From assembly GCA_017163975.1 (NCBI GenBank), contig JAFFSR010000237.1, positions 4,340,001-4,404,000 of the forward strand: a stretch of 64,000 bases of DNA, written 5' to 3'. Below are positions 12,601 through 26,147 of this stretch, piece by piece. Within the stretch, counting starts at the first letter, position 1. Each line of letters begins with the position of its first letter. The notes beneath the pieces were generated by a model. That model had not been told where the DNA came from, searched no databases, and saw nothing but the letters and a program-made list of their open reading frames with translations. The translations under genes were made by a program, and so were the position numbers. The stretch comes from Anastatus disparis (lineage: Eukaryota > Arthropoda > Insecta > Hymenoptera > Eupelmidae).

Positions 12601-15600
12601 AAATTGATTAATGATTGATAAATTTTTAAATTCATCTTGGAATTTAAAAATCACATGAATTTCTTAGTTGAATTAAGTTGATGAAAATATTCTTTCAACG
12701 CTTGAAAAGCTCGGAAAATCCAAACGACTTTTCCCTTAATAATTTGTGCCGAGCCATCTTCAACAGACAACTAGGTTATCGACTCTTAAGTTCTCGACAT
12801 TCTTAGTTTAAATGCGCACTTTGGAGTTCTAACGCTTTTAAGAAGAGTATTGTATTGTATAATTGCTTTATTTTTTTTTTATTTTTCATTGCCGAAAGTA
12901 AGTTGATTAATTTGTTTTTCTTTGTTTTTCACAAACAAATTATGTTTATTTTATTCAAGCAAATATCTTATTAAGGACTTAATTTTAAAAAGTATACGTA
13001 CATTTATACATAACGTATTCTATTTTTATGCTATAGCAAAATTAGTTAGGAGAAACAATTTCAAATTTCTTCGTAGCTATTGTAATTTTTCTAATCCATT
13101 AAAGCCTCTTAATGGAAAAAATTACTAAGTATTGAATTTTCCTCGTTTAGATATATATGTATAATACAATATTCTTTAGTTTACTGTGATATCCGATACA
13201 CTATGGCATTACTGTTTTATCAATAAAGTATATATTTATTCAGTGTAATGTTACAATGATGTTAAAACAACGTTGATCTTGTAAAGAAACATTTTTTTTT
13301 GTTACATAATTTTAGCTTTTATATTTAAATGCGTTACAGCAAAAAATATATAACGTGCTGTAAAAATTTAATTTTAATTATTTACAATGTGAATGTTAAA
13401 TTTGGCTTTTGAACAACCAAGTTTAAAAGTAATTAAAAAGTTTATATAAAAATTTGTATTTACATCAATTTGAAAAAAAAAACTATTGAATTACTATTAG
13501 ATTATACTAAATTGATCAAAGTCCTTTGTAACTTTGTTATTTCTCACGTTTATCAAAAGAGACGAGTTGAATTTAATATATAATGACAAGAAAAAGAAAG
13601 AAAAAAACTAGCTTGCTAATTAATAAACATCCGATATCAATGATTCGCATACACTTGATCAAATTCATTGACAACAATTTCATTAGTATAAAAAGATAAA
13701 TCTTTCACCGATCTAATATTATCAATTAATCTTGTTATTTCACTATTTGTTTATTTACCAATTTGATTTTGTAATTGATGAACATAAAAAATTTTTTTAT
13801 CGATACGATTCGCGCTATAAATAATTGAATTAAAAAATATCGATAAATTTAATGCATCATGCGCTCTCGTATACAAGCGTAAATCAATAGTCATATATAT
13901 TAGAATATGTCAGCGGTATCATATATCTCGCGCGAGAAATCTTTCTATTTTCTGTGGAAGTTTAAAGGTCAAGGATCTTGCGAGATAAATAAAGGAAAAT
14001 ACATTTTCTATCTTGATTCAATAAGTTAAATATTATTTTTTTAATGTACCGATTTGTGATAAAGTTATCGAAATTTTTAAAAATTTAAAAGGATTTTATT
14101 TAATTTTTTCAAAGGTAATAAATATTGGAATTCTGAAAATTTTAATTTTTTGGTATACAAGAATGAATGAATACGAGATCACTATTTACTTTTAGACTAC
14201 TATTTCCGGTAACCAGCAGGTACTGGTTATCGGGAAAACCCACATTCTGTGAAAATTAAGTTTGACTTATCTACAATTACTTCAATCATATAGTTGCTTA
14301 AAATAATACAAAAATTAAAATATCATAAAACCATAATATAGTATTTCATCAAATTTTCAAATCTCGAACATATTGACAAACTTATTGACGTATATTGTTA
14401 ACTTTTGACACGTGCATAATCGTATTGATATTTTCATTTATGAAACATCAAACCCATTAACAACAATAAAAAGAAAATTCCCCAACGAACGCAAAATTTT
14501 CGAAAAAATTGCATCAGAAAGATCGTTAACACCAACATCGTCTCATCATCGTTTTATTAAACAAATCACGTATCGACGCAAAAATAAAAAATTTTTCATT
14601 ATCCATCAAAAAAAAAAAAAAAATCGGGCGCGTACTAAAAACCACATTGCTCACGTGCTCGCACGCTACTTTTAAAGACCTTGTTCAAAATTTTTTCTCT
14701 CTCTCTTTCTCTCTTATCCTCTTTTCTTCACTATACGCTCGAACATTATGTAGAATCCCTACTTCCACGTTATTAACCGACGTACATAAAAAAAAAATAT
14801 ATATACATTCAGACCGTTAAAGGAAGAAACGTTTTTGACTGATGCAATGTGCTAGTGAAATTTCGTTGTGTATAAAACGATATGTATTGTTAACACGTAA
14901 CCTTGAATATACACGTATTGTTTAGATTCTTAGAAACAATTTGCAACCCCTTCATTTTTTCCTTCGAGACTTTCTATTCGTTCGTTAGAATTTTTATTAT
15001 TTTTTTTATTTATTCATTATACTACGTTTTGTCATCTGCGATGAGCCGATTTTGTTACGTTTATTGAATTAGCAGAACAGATTAGCCAAATAAAAGAAGC
15101 GATTGCTTTTGATATATTTATCTTTTGAGTGGTCCTTTTGAAGTATCACATCTTTTGAAGTTACAAAATTCACCCGCTGAGTTTATTCACACGAAATGAT
15201 AAGCCCTTGTTACGCTCTCGAACTTTCACGCGATTGTAATTTTTCAATGATTTTCTTTGAATTAACAATTAATTCATCTTATTTATGAATAATAAGATAA
15301 TATTTATCTTTTTAAAGCCGTTAAGCGAATGATTAATTTATTAGAAAGAGAAAAATAAATAGCCTTGTGTAAAAGAGTCAATATAATGTGTCTTAAAGAT
15401 CTTGGCTGTTACTACTAAATCATTCGGTTTAAGGAAATCCGTGATAACTCTTTTATTATGTAGTTTTTTCCTTTTTGTTTTTTTTTTATTTTTGTTTATT
15501 TATAATAGATTGTAAAATTAAACGATGGCTAACAATTTATCATTTGCATTATTATTAACATGGCTGCAGGTGTAATTGTATACTATAAAAGTTTTATTTA

Positions 15601-18600
15601 CTTTGGACAATAATTATGGAAATTATTGAGTGCTTTATTTTACTCTATTGTTTGTTTAAATAAATTTGTTATGATTTACATATTTTTTTTTAATTTAATG
15701 TTTTTTAATGTACTAATAAAATAGTAATCAATTATTAATTTACTTAAATAGTAATATTTTGTGATTAAAAAACTGTTTTGATTAAAATGAAAAAAAAAAA
15801 TTTATTAATTTTTTCTGTATAGCAACCTATATGTAACACCAATGAAAGCATTGTTTTTATTTTATTTAACGTTGCTGTATTTATATTATCATTACGATAC
15901 CAATTAGCAACGGAGGTCTTCAGTGTGTTTATAAACAAAGCACATGTATAAAAAAACACATGTGGTGCTTGTATCAATCGGCCGAGAATGGGAATAGAAC
16001 TCGGAACCTCGAGATTACGAATCCATCGCTCTACGAAATGAGCCACTGAGACCTCGAGAAAAAGCAATTGTATTGAAGCTGCATTATCGGTTCATTTAGA
16101 AAAAGTAGATTAAAATGATTAAAAAGTAACGAAATTTCACGGCTTGAATGAAGAAAAAAAAGTTAAACGGAATAAGTACAAGCACAGTATAACCAATCTA
16201 TGTATGTGTACACAGCAAACTGTACCATCTGCTCTTTTCTCATTGCAGCTTCATCGAGTGGGGTTGTTGTACAATTAAATTTGAAGTAGAAATGTAATTT
16301 GGAATTCAACAAAAAATGGGATAATCCATGCAGTTATTTAATTTGAAAATAAAATGATAAAATTAAAAAAAAAATTATTTCTAATTGATATTTATGGAAA
16401 TATTAGACTTTAAAGAAGCTTCACAATACGGACTTTAAAGAAATTGTTTATCAAAAAATTTTAATTAAAAATATTTTGTTATCAATTTCATTCCTATTAT
16501 GCATAGACTGACATTTAGAAAATGTATTATTCCAGTGTCATAAGACATTCTCTTGACTCAAATACAGAGACAATTGATGATTTCCATTATGAAACACACG
16601 TTCTAAACGTCCCCTAAAAAAGAAAAAAGAAATTCCTGAACTTCCTTAGTTATATTATGAATTTTCTCTCAACATCCCTCTTTTCTTACACACGCGTTTT
16701 ATTAAAACGCTCCTTGGATAAATAATCGACGTCCAACATTTTTTCATCTCGTAAGATAATATTGGAGAGAAAAAAAAAAGTTCTGATCGAAACTTTTACT
16801 ACGGAGCAACATATTTGTTTGGAAAACTTTTTCATCTGTATTCTTTTTTTCTCTTATAAAACATTTGTCTTATATACCATCTGATATCGATTTGCATTTG
16901 ATTACCTTAGCTCGCAATTAATAATAGATTGTTGATTTTAGAAAGTAATTGCGCGAAAAAAAAAATGATGTAACCTTATAAAATGAAGATAATAGGTTAA
17001 AAAATAAAAAAAAATAAAAGAATTTTTCGCGATCGATAGGTAATCATATATGTACTATTCAAGGTTAGCAATCACAATTGCTATTCAGCTTTTCTTATTT
17101 TAGAGTGATAATTGCCATGAGATCAGTATAAATATAGACTCACGAGGCAAAAGTGTCAATTATGTTGAAATATCGATGAGAAATAAAAAAAAGGAAAAGA
17201 AAAAAGGTTTTTCTTTTTACTTCATTTCATTTCTTTTCAATTTTCTCTTGACTTTCTATTTAGAAGGGATTGGACGATAGGAAACAATAAGATTCTTGAA
17301 AATATAAAGTACTTTCAATCCATTAGGGTATTAAAGAAATTTTTTTCTATTTCCTTTGCAGTGTAAAAAGAATATGTGATTTGGACTATTTTTCAAAGTT
17401 TAATAGCTAGCAAGAAATGTGGTAATAATTTATTATTATCATTAAAATAAAGTTTATCTTGATAAAAAAAATTAAAAAGTTAGATTTCAAAAAATGTTAT
17501 TAAAATTATAATTGAAAAAATTAATATCGAAAATTTTAAAAATGTATTAAATTTTTTAATTAACATTAAAAAAAGTATTTTTATTGTTAATTAAAATAAA
17601 ATCAAAATTAAGTATAATGTAAACATTCACGATTAGCTTAGAAACTTTTTGACACACATAATAAAAAAAAAGAAGAATAAGAAAAAAAAAATCACTGTTA
17701 ATTTAAATTAGCACTTCCATTCATAAAACTTAATTGAAGACTTCAATACGGGATGTCCATTGTACATGACACATTTAATGTCATGCATCTCCTTAATCTC
17801 GATTATAAAAGTCTTGTCTAATTATCTTCAATTTGTCCAAAAAAAGTCAAGGTTACGCCTTGGTGTATAATATGAAAGAAGGTTAGTATAGAGAAGGGAA
17901 TAAGCTCTCCCTTTTTTATATTTTCTATTCATCGGCCATATAAAACTCCGCTTCGTTTAAGTTCTTCATTGTTACGCGCGCGCTCATGAAAGAGAGCGAA
18001 TACGTTGGATCATAATTTTTTTTTTTATTTTTTAATTCTTTCTTTATGCCTCTATCTTCTCGAATAATTTATATACTTGTTATAAATTTTGGTTTGGCTA
18101 TGTTTAAATTGATGCGGTAGTTCAAAAGAGCGAGGTTTTTTTGATTATTGCCTATATATAGTACGAATTTCCGGTTTTGGCTTTTATTAATCTCGATAGG
18201 GATTCTCGCTTTTGTGGGTAGCTTGTAAAAATGATAGGGAGAAAGTTATTATTAACAATTCTTTTTTTATCAAAGAAAGCAGTGTAATTTCAGGCTTGAT
18301 CGAACCTTTTTCTGTATATGTTATAATTTACATTGATTTCGGAGAAGCTCGAATTTGAAGTATAAAAAGTTTTTTTGATGCACGCAATAATTTTCGTTTT
18401 ATTGAAATTTAATTTCGTAATAGTGTGTATGTTAATTATTGTTACAACAATGTTATGTTATGTAGCGTTATTATCGTTAATTAACATTTCTATCGATCCT
18501 CTATATCAACTTCCGTATTGAATTTATTAAAAGAATTATTGTAAAAACAGAGATAAATGTGTACAATGAAAATAATTGTTTGATGAGAAAAAAAATGAAA

Positions 18601-21600
18601 ATTCTTTGAAAACTAAGTAAAATTTGAAAATTATTGCGTCATTCATTCTTTGATATGAATTTCTACTATTTTCAAATTTTAGTTTTAGAAAAAGTCTGAA
18701 AATTTATTTGTTTTTATTAATTCGTATTTATAATAAAAATAAAATAGCAAAATATTATTTCGACTTTTATGTATTTGAAAATATTTATACGTACTGTAAG
18801 TACATATGTACTTTATCATCAGTACATTTATACTTTACCATAAGTACGTGTACAAAATAATATACAAATGAATAAAATTTTATTAAAATTGAATTTACCT
18901 TCATAAATAATCTTTTAATTGAAAAGCTTTTTTAAATTAATTAAATTGTTCATATCAGTACGAAGATTTATTGAAAACTTACATAAAGTATTTATCTTCC
19001 ACTGAATAAATCAAAACGTATAATTAGAGCAATTACACAAAACATTGATTAAACTTAACTGTACAAACAAGACATTGTAACCTTTATTATATTTACCACA
19101 ACAATAAATTTCATAACCTTTATTACGTTTACCACAATAATAAATTTCAAACGATTAATCAATCTACAAAAATTTACGCATGCATGTATAATTTTTCAAT
19201 TGTTTTTTAATAAATTATTCATTTATTGATTAAAGGTATTCTGGCTTTCGTGAATTGCTACGATGTCAAATGGGCAACACGCGTACAGGATGTGTTCACG
19301 TATGCAAAACTTTTGGCGCTATTCATTATCATCGGAGCTGGTGCTTATCAACTTTCAAACAGTAAGTTATTGGAATATTTATTGTTAATATCGAAAATTA
19401 TTAATAAATATTTTATTTTATTTTTTTATACAAAAATTCGATTAAATTTTGATTTATTAAAGTGACATAATTGTTGACTTTAATAGCTTTGTAATAAAAT
19501 AATAATCAATTAGGATGAATAATAGGGTTTTAATGATTTTATTATATTAAATTCATAATGAGAATGATAGGACAGATTGTGCTTGGACTATTAATATTAT
19601 TGCCTCGTTATAACTAGATTAGGAAATGAAATGAATGAAAATTATAAAATGTGACTTGTCATTTAATGAATGAGTTTAATTCAACTTGTTAGAGCGATTT
19701 AGTTTCTACAGTTTATTGAAATATCAAGGATTATGGATTAATAATAGAATCAAAGTGAAAATATTATTTTTTTAATTACTACGTACAAATATATAATTAT
19801 TAATGTTAAAAATTTATTCAATCATTTCGTAATTGAAACATCCCAATTGTTGAGTTATAATTGTAAAGTTATTCAGAGTTCAAATTTGTCTGATTTTTTT
19901 TTACAATAATACATCTGATAAAATTTGTTTAAACTTTCTCGATGATCAAAAATGAAAAATAATTTTCTTTTTTATCATTATTTTTACTATGCGTTATTAA
20001 TAAAAATTAAATATTATATTTTATATGTTAACGAATGCTTTAGACAAAAGATTTAAAGAAAAATTAGAATGTAATATATTATAACAAGAATTGAAGATTT
20101 TAAAAAATCCCATAAAAGTTTCAAAATTTCCCAAGGAAAAAAACGATAAAAATAACTAAAAACATTAGCACAGTAAAATCATAGCTTTTCTTAAACTATA
20201 AAATATTCTATCGCATAAAGAAACTAGTCTTACAAGTCTAAACGTCTTTGGAGTTAACGTTCCTTCCTCTTCTCCTTTTTTTCCTTAGACTCTTTAAAAA
20301 GCTTTATGCTTTTAAGTTTCATCCATATATATAATGCCGGACGCAACAATTTGTACCAATCAGAAAGGTGGTTAAACACATGTACGTTTGAAAAGAGCGT
20401 GCGAATCAACACAATAAGAGCTTTTGCTATCATGTAAAACGTATATACTAGCATCGAAAAAAAAAGAGAGTGGGCTTCAATTCGTTAATTCCTATTTAAA
20501 CTCTTTGAATTTTATCTCTTCTTCCGCGATATTAACGTATCTAACATCTTAGATTCTATTATTTTCTTTCTCTCTTTTTTTTTAAGATAAAGACGTGCTT
20601 TTTTCTTTTTATATCTAAGGTGATGTAATAGGATATTCGATTTATACAGTTACCGACTGTGCCTTTTTTTGAATTTTCAATCTTTGTTCAAAAATTTTTT
20701 GAAACTTATCTATATTATATAGTTTTTAATAGTTAAAATGGAAAGTTGTAATACAGATATTTAAAAAAATTTTTGATTAAGAATAAAAAATTTAGAAAAT
20801 TGTAATGTCGGTATTTTACATTTGGCATAAGAGGTCGTCAGTGGCTCACTTGGTAGAGCGATGGATTCTTAACTCGAAGACTTGAGTTCGATTCCCGCTC
20901 TCAGCCGATTAATACAACGACCTCCGTCGCTAATTAGCATTGCTATGATACCATAAATACAGCGACGTTAAATAAAAAAAATATAATAAAAGTATCTTAA
21001 CATTTCTTCAAAAACTTTCGTACCCTCAGTTTCAATTGTAAAAGCACTATTTTTTAATCCTTTTTGAATATATTTTCAAAAATAATAAGATGTAATCTTA
21101 AATTCCCATAAGTATTCGATGTCCTTTATTTTTACTCTAAATTCGAGAGATAATAATCCTTTTTACTTTAGATTTTCATAAAAATTATCTGATTCCCAGA
21201 GAAAATTGCAGCTTGATGTATCTAGTTTTTCTGTCATCTTGTCATCTATATTCAAAATGAAAAAAATTCTTAACGATTGTATTACTTAAAAAATTAAGCG
21301 TTTAGTCACTTACTTTTGAAATAACTTGCATAAATTTTCCTAATGTTAGAAAAAATAACGGAAAGTATATTTACTAATAAACCGATAATTCACATTTCTA
21401 CGATAAGGCCAAGATACTTTTACGGAAATATATTTGTGACGATGTGAGCATGAAATAATAAAATTTTTTATTCGTTTATATATGATAAAGGTTATGAAAG
21501 ATTAATAAAAAAATTTCCATAATGTTGATAAGCGTGTCATAGAAAAACTTAATTTTAACTAACATAAAACGTAAACTATGATTTTTTTTATCAAATAAAA

Positions 21601-24600
21601 TTAATCACTTATAAGAGAAATTAAAATAGTTTATCAAGTAGACTTTTGTGCATTTTGAGTAATAAAATGCAATAAAATGAAAATATTAATATTGATTTAT
21701 TTATTTTTAGATCAAACTCAACATTTCACCTTCACCAATACCAAATTCGAAGTCACGCAAATAGCGTTAAGTTTCTATTCGGGTCTATTCGCCTATAACG
21801 GATGGAATTACCTGAACTTTATAATAGAGGAGTTGAAGGATCCTGTGAGGTAATAGCTTGATCCACAAAAAAGAAGATTTTTACTGGATTTTAGTTTTAT
21901 AACTGAAGTTAAAATTGGATTTTAAATTTGATCGTTTTCTTTCCTTTTAAAAAAAACGTTTACTGCGTTTAGAAATTTTTTTTATCTTTCATGTTTTTCG
22001 GTTGTATTTTCTAATGATTTTTTTTTTTTATTTTAATTATTTATTGATAATAAAAAATATTTATTAGTAATAGAAAAATAAAAAAAATATTTAATTTATT
22101 AATTATAAAATTATTAGTAATTTTTATCGGATTGATAAAGACTAACTGCAAGCTTAAACGTACACCATATAAATCCAAAAAAAGCAGCAATTTAGGTCAT
22201 TAAAATCGATGATCAATTTTCAGAAATCTACCACGAGCTATCGGTATCTCATGCACGCTCGTCACGATAGTCTACGTATTGACGAACGTCGCTTTCTACA
22301 CAACACTAAGCCCGGAAGAAGTTTTGGGTAGCGAGGCTGTTGCAGTAGTAAGTACAATAAAAATTATACATCAAGGATATATAACTCACGTTATTTTTTT
22401 TTTAATTTTGAATATATTAGTCATACCGTTGCAATATTGAGTTGGGTAGAAAATTATAGATCTATGCAACGCCCTTCAACAATTGTTCTCTTGAGATTGC
22501 TTGTTTAATTATTTCTTAGCTTTTTTCTTTCTTTTCATTTCTGATATTTAGGTTGTTGAATTTCATAAATTACTAATGTCATTTGCTATGCAGTTTTTAA
22601 TTTATATTGTATTGTCGAGTTCCTTTTGGTATTGAGAAAAAAAATCGTTATATGAATAAATTAATATTAGAAAATTATTTGCATGGTTATTCATATAGCA
22701 TATTTTTTAAACAATACAAGAGAAAATTTATTAAATTTTAAAAATAAAGTTCATTGTGTAATGATTTCTTTTAAATTTTATTAAGAGTAATATTTTGTTA
22801 TCAAAATTTCAAATTGAAAAAAAATTTTTTTAATTTTCTTAGAAATAAAATTTTTGAAGTAACTATTTATGTATATTTGAATGAAAAAAAAATCATAAAA
22901 TTAGAATAATCAAATATATTGAAAAATAAAACTCGGGAATAAATCTTCATTTGTACCTCTAAAAATTCTCAATAAAAGTCCACCGTATATTAGAATCGTA
23001 AATTTCAACTTAACTTTCACGTGTATACTAAGTATACACACAATACCCAGCAGCGAACAAAAAGAAAGAAAAAAAAGACCACCATCAGTACAAAAAAAAA
23101 GGTCTCAAATCATGTTTTAAAACGGTACAAGCTAAAAACTCGTTTGAAATCTATTATTCAAATATTCTTCCTTTTTTTCTTTATTCTCATTCTTTTCTTC
23201 TTCTTCTTCTTCTTTTTTTCAAACAGACCTTCGCCAATAGATTGTTCGGACCATTAGCATGGACGATACCAGTATTCGTAGCATTATCAACATTCGGCGC
23301 TGTTAATGGTATTCTTTTAACTTCATCGAGATTGTTTTATGCCGGTGCTTGCGAAGGACAAATGCCCGAGATACTTACTATGATACAGACATCAAGAATG
23401 ACACCAACTCCTGCTGTGATTTGCATGGTATGAAAAGAAAATTTTTTTTTTGAGATATTCTTCATTAATTTTTTTTTGAGATATTAAGATTTTAGAAGCT
23501 TCAATAGAAATTAGTATGTCTATGATGAAGGATAAGAGTTTATCTCGTGAATGATATAATTTTAATTGAGCTAACTGATTTAATATTGAAACTATAAGAC
23601 TGTTCATAGTATATTTATGTAAATATTTTTTTTCAATGCGTATGTCACGTTTTTTTTATTATTTCATTACATTTTATGTATTATATTAATAAAAATTTAT
23701 CATTATGATAAAAAAAATATTTAGTTTATAAAAATAATCACCCAAAGAATATTGCAAGTCACATAAACAGTAGTATTGTAATAAGCTGCATATTGTTAGT
23801 CGCACTTTGAGGAAATAAATTTTAAATTCTTGAAGATAATCACTTATCGTGTGCATTATTACGCATAACAATTTTTTCGATAAAGAATTTTCCTGCGAGC
23901 TGACAATAAGAAAAAAAAATAACATAAAATCACGTTTAGCCTTCGCATTTTTTATAATTTAACTTTTTTAAATAATTTTGAATATTTGATAGATTTATAA
24001 AAATTTTAGAATAAAGGATATTTTAATAAAAATTTAATAATTTTTTTTAGGCTCTTCTATCCATGCTTTATTTGTGTTCCTCTGACATTGTAGCACTTAT
24101 CAACTATGTTGGATTCGCCACGTGGGTAAGTTATTTAATATATCAATTATGCAATTCATATTATTGTCACTTGAAATTTTTTACACTTAATTATCAATAT
24201 GCTGATTATTAATTTTAATAGTCAGTAAATAAATTCATAAAATAATATTAATTTGCAACTAATATTCTAAATATTTCGTTAAAAATTAAAAATAAGTTCA
24301 ATAATATTTAATAATACACTTACAAATTTTATCACCTTATTCATTTATGTAAGAAAAGTTCACTTACTTTAAATTCTACATATTTTTTTATTTTTGAATT
24401 GTGAAAAAAAATCATTATTTTCCAAGGTATAAAATTCGCTCAATTATAAAAGATGAACGGTTTTCAAAATGGTTAAACGTTTGAACATTTAATTAAAGCA
24501 TGAGAAAGTTTTTCTTCGCATTAATTTTAACAATTTCTTCTTTTTAATTGATTGACAGTTAAGTATTGGAGTGTCAGTACTTTGCGTGCCGTGGTTAAGA

Positions 24601-26147
24601 TGGGCACAACCAAATTTACCAAGGCCAATTAAAGTTAGCCTTGCATTTCCCATCGTTTATATACTCTGCACTCTCTTCGTTACCATTGTACCCATGTACG
24701 CAAGTCCTGTTGAAACAGGTGAGATTTTCGAATATTTTATTTTTTGTTAAAATAGATGTATCCTTTTCAGGATATCATATGATTTTATTATATAAATTAA
24801 TGATTCATATTAAAATTTTATTTAAAATAAAAAAAAATTTGTTTTTGAGAAAAACGTAAACTTTTTTTTTTAAACTGATATACTTGTGAAACATGTGTTT
24901 GATGTATAACTTTTTATAGGCTATGGCTGTCTAATGATCCTTTCTTCAGTACCTGTCTACTTTGCCTTCATCGCATGGAAAAACAAGCCCAAATTCTTCC
25001 AAGAAGGCGTCGGTAAGTTAAAGTCAAAACTAAAACATCCAAAAAAATTAAAAAAGAAACCAAATTAAAATGAAAACCAATTAAACAACAACGAAACTAT
25101 TTGACAAAAAAAAAAAATAGAAACGCAACCAGAAAAAAATTTAGAGCAACGTTAATTTGTTCAAATTTTTTTTATATTTTTTTTAAACTTGTTTATTCCA
25201 ACAGGCTCCGTGACCCAAGCTCTGCAGAAGATGATGGTCGTCGTAGGACCAAATAAATCACAGGTTCAAAAAAAAACACACTACAAATATATACTCTAAC
25301 CATATCAAGCATGAATTTTTTATCAAATCTTTTTCTACGTAACAATCATATTTATCAAACATCTATTCATAATCTAAATGGATCCATATATAAAATATAT
25401 CACAAGCTTATTTTTATCAAAAACTAATTCTTCTAATCTGAGGCTCTAATGCATGATTCGTCTGTCATATTTATCACTATATCAAAGCCATCTGATCATG
25501 ATTAATTTTCGACTCTATTTTTAACATTATTCGTATTTTAAGTTTGCATGCTGCATATGATAACAGCACAACACTAATGACAACAGGCACTATAGCTGGT
25601 ATTTTTTCTTAATAATATGGTGTTATTTATAGGCGGGTATAGCCATTAAATTTATTAATTTTGTAAGCTGGAATTTCTAAAGGTTTTTTCTAAATGATTT
25701 AATATGGTTGATGTATTCGAATGGTTGATATATGTTAATAGATATAAAAAAATTTCTTTTACTGAAGATTATTTAATGTCAAAGAATTTAGTGAAGATTC
25801 TGGGTATATTAAGAATGAAGTATTTTTTTATATTGAAGTATACTTCTGAGATAAAGTTTAGAGCACGGAATATTTAAATATTAAATTTTTATTTATGTAA
25901 TTTCAATTTTTAATAATTTTTTATCAGATCATCAATCAAATGAATTTTCCTCATATAAACACTAAAATATTATTTATAATATAGTGTATATAGTAACATT
26001 CTCCACTGTGGTGTATTAAAAAATTCTTCTTTTAAAAGTTATTTATTCAAAATAATAACAATAAATTTTTTTCTTGCAGTAAATACGACAAAGTTTCTGC
26101 AAAAGATAATCCTCGTAGTGGGCAAACCAAAGCCTGCACAAATTTAA
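9684..26147 (+). CDS. SLC7 light-chain amino acid transporter (y+LAT/LAT-like), ten coding exons, two alternative ends
   Basis: This is a heteromeric amino acid transporter light chain, expected in the plasma membrane with a CD98/4F2hc-type partner. Exons: 9684-9956, 10939-11185, 19236-19361, 21711-21849, 22224-22347, 23227-23427, 24051-24125, 24559-24718 and 24920-25012, then 25205-25299 or 26080-26147. All have GT/AG borders and matching phases, giving 510 or 501 residues, the usual SLC7 size, with about 12 hydrophobic segments. Visible signatures are GSIIGSGIF in TM1 (substrate-binding GSG at 59-61), [28 protein letters not shown] in the middle, YNGWNYLN and [12 protein letters not shown]. 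Cys158 in VFPECTPPD, between TM3 and TM4, matches the cysteine that disulfide-bonds the heavy chain. The N-terminus has GSIKGS-type repeats, and the start ATG lies one base after an acceptor. It resembles Drosophila y+LAT-like genes (CG9413/CG1607 group); I cannot fix which ortholog, or the substrate. Confidence 0.93.
9957..10938 (+). other. SLC7 intron 1
   Basis: This AT-rich intron of 982 bp starts ATG/GTAATG and ends TTTACAG. I see no repeats or coding signal in it. Confidence 0.85.
15854..16055 (-). repeat. tRNA-derived SINE, copy 3
   Basis: This is a minus-strand copy inside SLC7 intron 2, antisense to the gene. Head, body and 3' end are present. The B box is damaged (GAGTTCTATTCCC instead of GAGTTCGAATCCC) and there are other substitutions, so it looks older than most other copies here. 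Confidence 0.85.
18785..18855. repeat. cluster of GTAC-containing half-palindromes
   Basis: About 70 bp in SLC7 intron 2 contain repeated short motifs around GTAC (GTACTGTAAGTAC, CATATGTAC, CAGTAC, AAGTACGTGTAC). Several form small inverted pairs. The meaning is unknown. Confidence 0.5.
19078..19149 (+). repeat. tandem duplication, 36-bp unit
   Basis: Two adjacent 36-bp units begin TAACCTTTATTA and end ATAAATTTCA. They differ at about three positions. They lie just before SLC7 exon 3. Confidence 0.8.
20831..20985 (+). repeat. tRNA-derived SINE, copy 4 (internal deletion)
   Basis: The tRNA-like head and the conserved 3' end are present. The middle body between the GATTAATACAA and CGACCTCCGTCGC motifs is missing, so the copy is about 45 bp short. 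Its A-rich tail runs straight into the MATH-BTB pseudogene fragment. It may have inserted into that fragment or sit at its truncation point. Confidence 0.85.
20992..21262 (-). pseudogene. MATH-BTB (SPOP-like) pseudogene fragment with internal deletion
   Basis: Read on the minus strand, it matches the intact MATH-BTB gene at 33944-34861 in two blocks. The first covers the MATH start (SSCNFLWES...FYENLK, then LEFRV, then [11 protein letters not shown]). The second covers part of the BTB domain (FENIF...KVFEEMLRY). About 340 bp between the blocks are missing. There is a TAA stop after FYENLK and a frameshift in the BTB block, so it cannot make a working protein. The nucleotide match is also plain, for example CCATAAGTATTCGAT in both. 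It lies in SLC7 intron 3, next to a SINE tail, and looks like a decayed duplicate or retrocopy. Confidence 0.85.
21850..24919 (+). other. SLC7 introns 4 to 8 (AT-rich)
   Basis: Introns 21850-22223, 22348-23226, 23428-24050, 24126-24558 and 24719-24919 lie between the coding exons. All have GT donors and AG acceptors with consistent phases. They are AT-rich and carry no repeat or nested gene that I recognise. Intron 5 ends in a long CTT-rich polypyrimidine tract before AAACAG. Confidence 0.85.
25205..25299 (+). CDS. SLC7 alternative terminal exon A
   Basis: The acceptor CCAACAG is followed by a phase-1 exon. It encodes a 31-residue tail that begins [20 protein letters not shown] and ends at TAA 25297-25299. 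The Leu-Gln-Lys / Val-Val-Val pattern matches the end of other LAT proteins. A weak internal donor (CAG/GTTCAA at 25263/25264) could also join to 26080, but that would put TAA directly after the Gln codon. Exon B is the alternative end. Confidence 0.8.
26080..26147 (+). CDS. SLC7 alternative terminal exon B
   Basis: The acceptor TTCTTGCAG lies about 780 bp after exon A. Joined in phase 1 to the exon ending at 25012, it encodes a 22-residue tail, [15 protein letters not shown] followed by KPKPAQI and TAA. It aligns with exon A (xxVTxxLQKxxxVVG), so the two look like duplicated, mutually exclusive last exons. The long AT-rich stretch after it probably holds the 3' UTR. Confidence 0.75.

Larger units (their letters stand above)
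11186..19235 (+). other. SLC7 intron 2, about 8 kb
   Basis: The donor is GTAAGT and the acceptor is ATTAAAG. The split codon T|GT gives Cys in the motif CCICILAFVNC, which supports the junction. The intron holds a minus-strand SINE at 15854-16055, a GTAC-rich patch near 18790-18855 and a tandem 36-bp duplication at 19078-19149. No nested gene was recognised. Confidence 0.85.
19362..21710 (+). other. SLC7 intron 3
   Basis: The donor is A/GTAAGT and the acceptor is TTATTTTTAG, joined in phase 1 to give an Asn codon. The intron holds a plus-strand SINE (20831-20985) and, directly after it, a minus-strand MATH-BTB pseudogene fragment (20992-21262). Nothing else was recognised. Confidence 0.85.

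Noticed and set aside
15765..16067. 100-codon minus-strand open frame
   Set aside because: It is the SINE copy at 15854-16055 read through its tRNA-like head.
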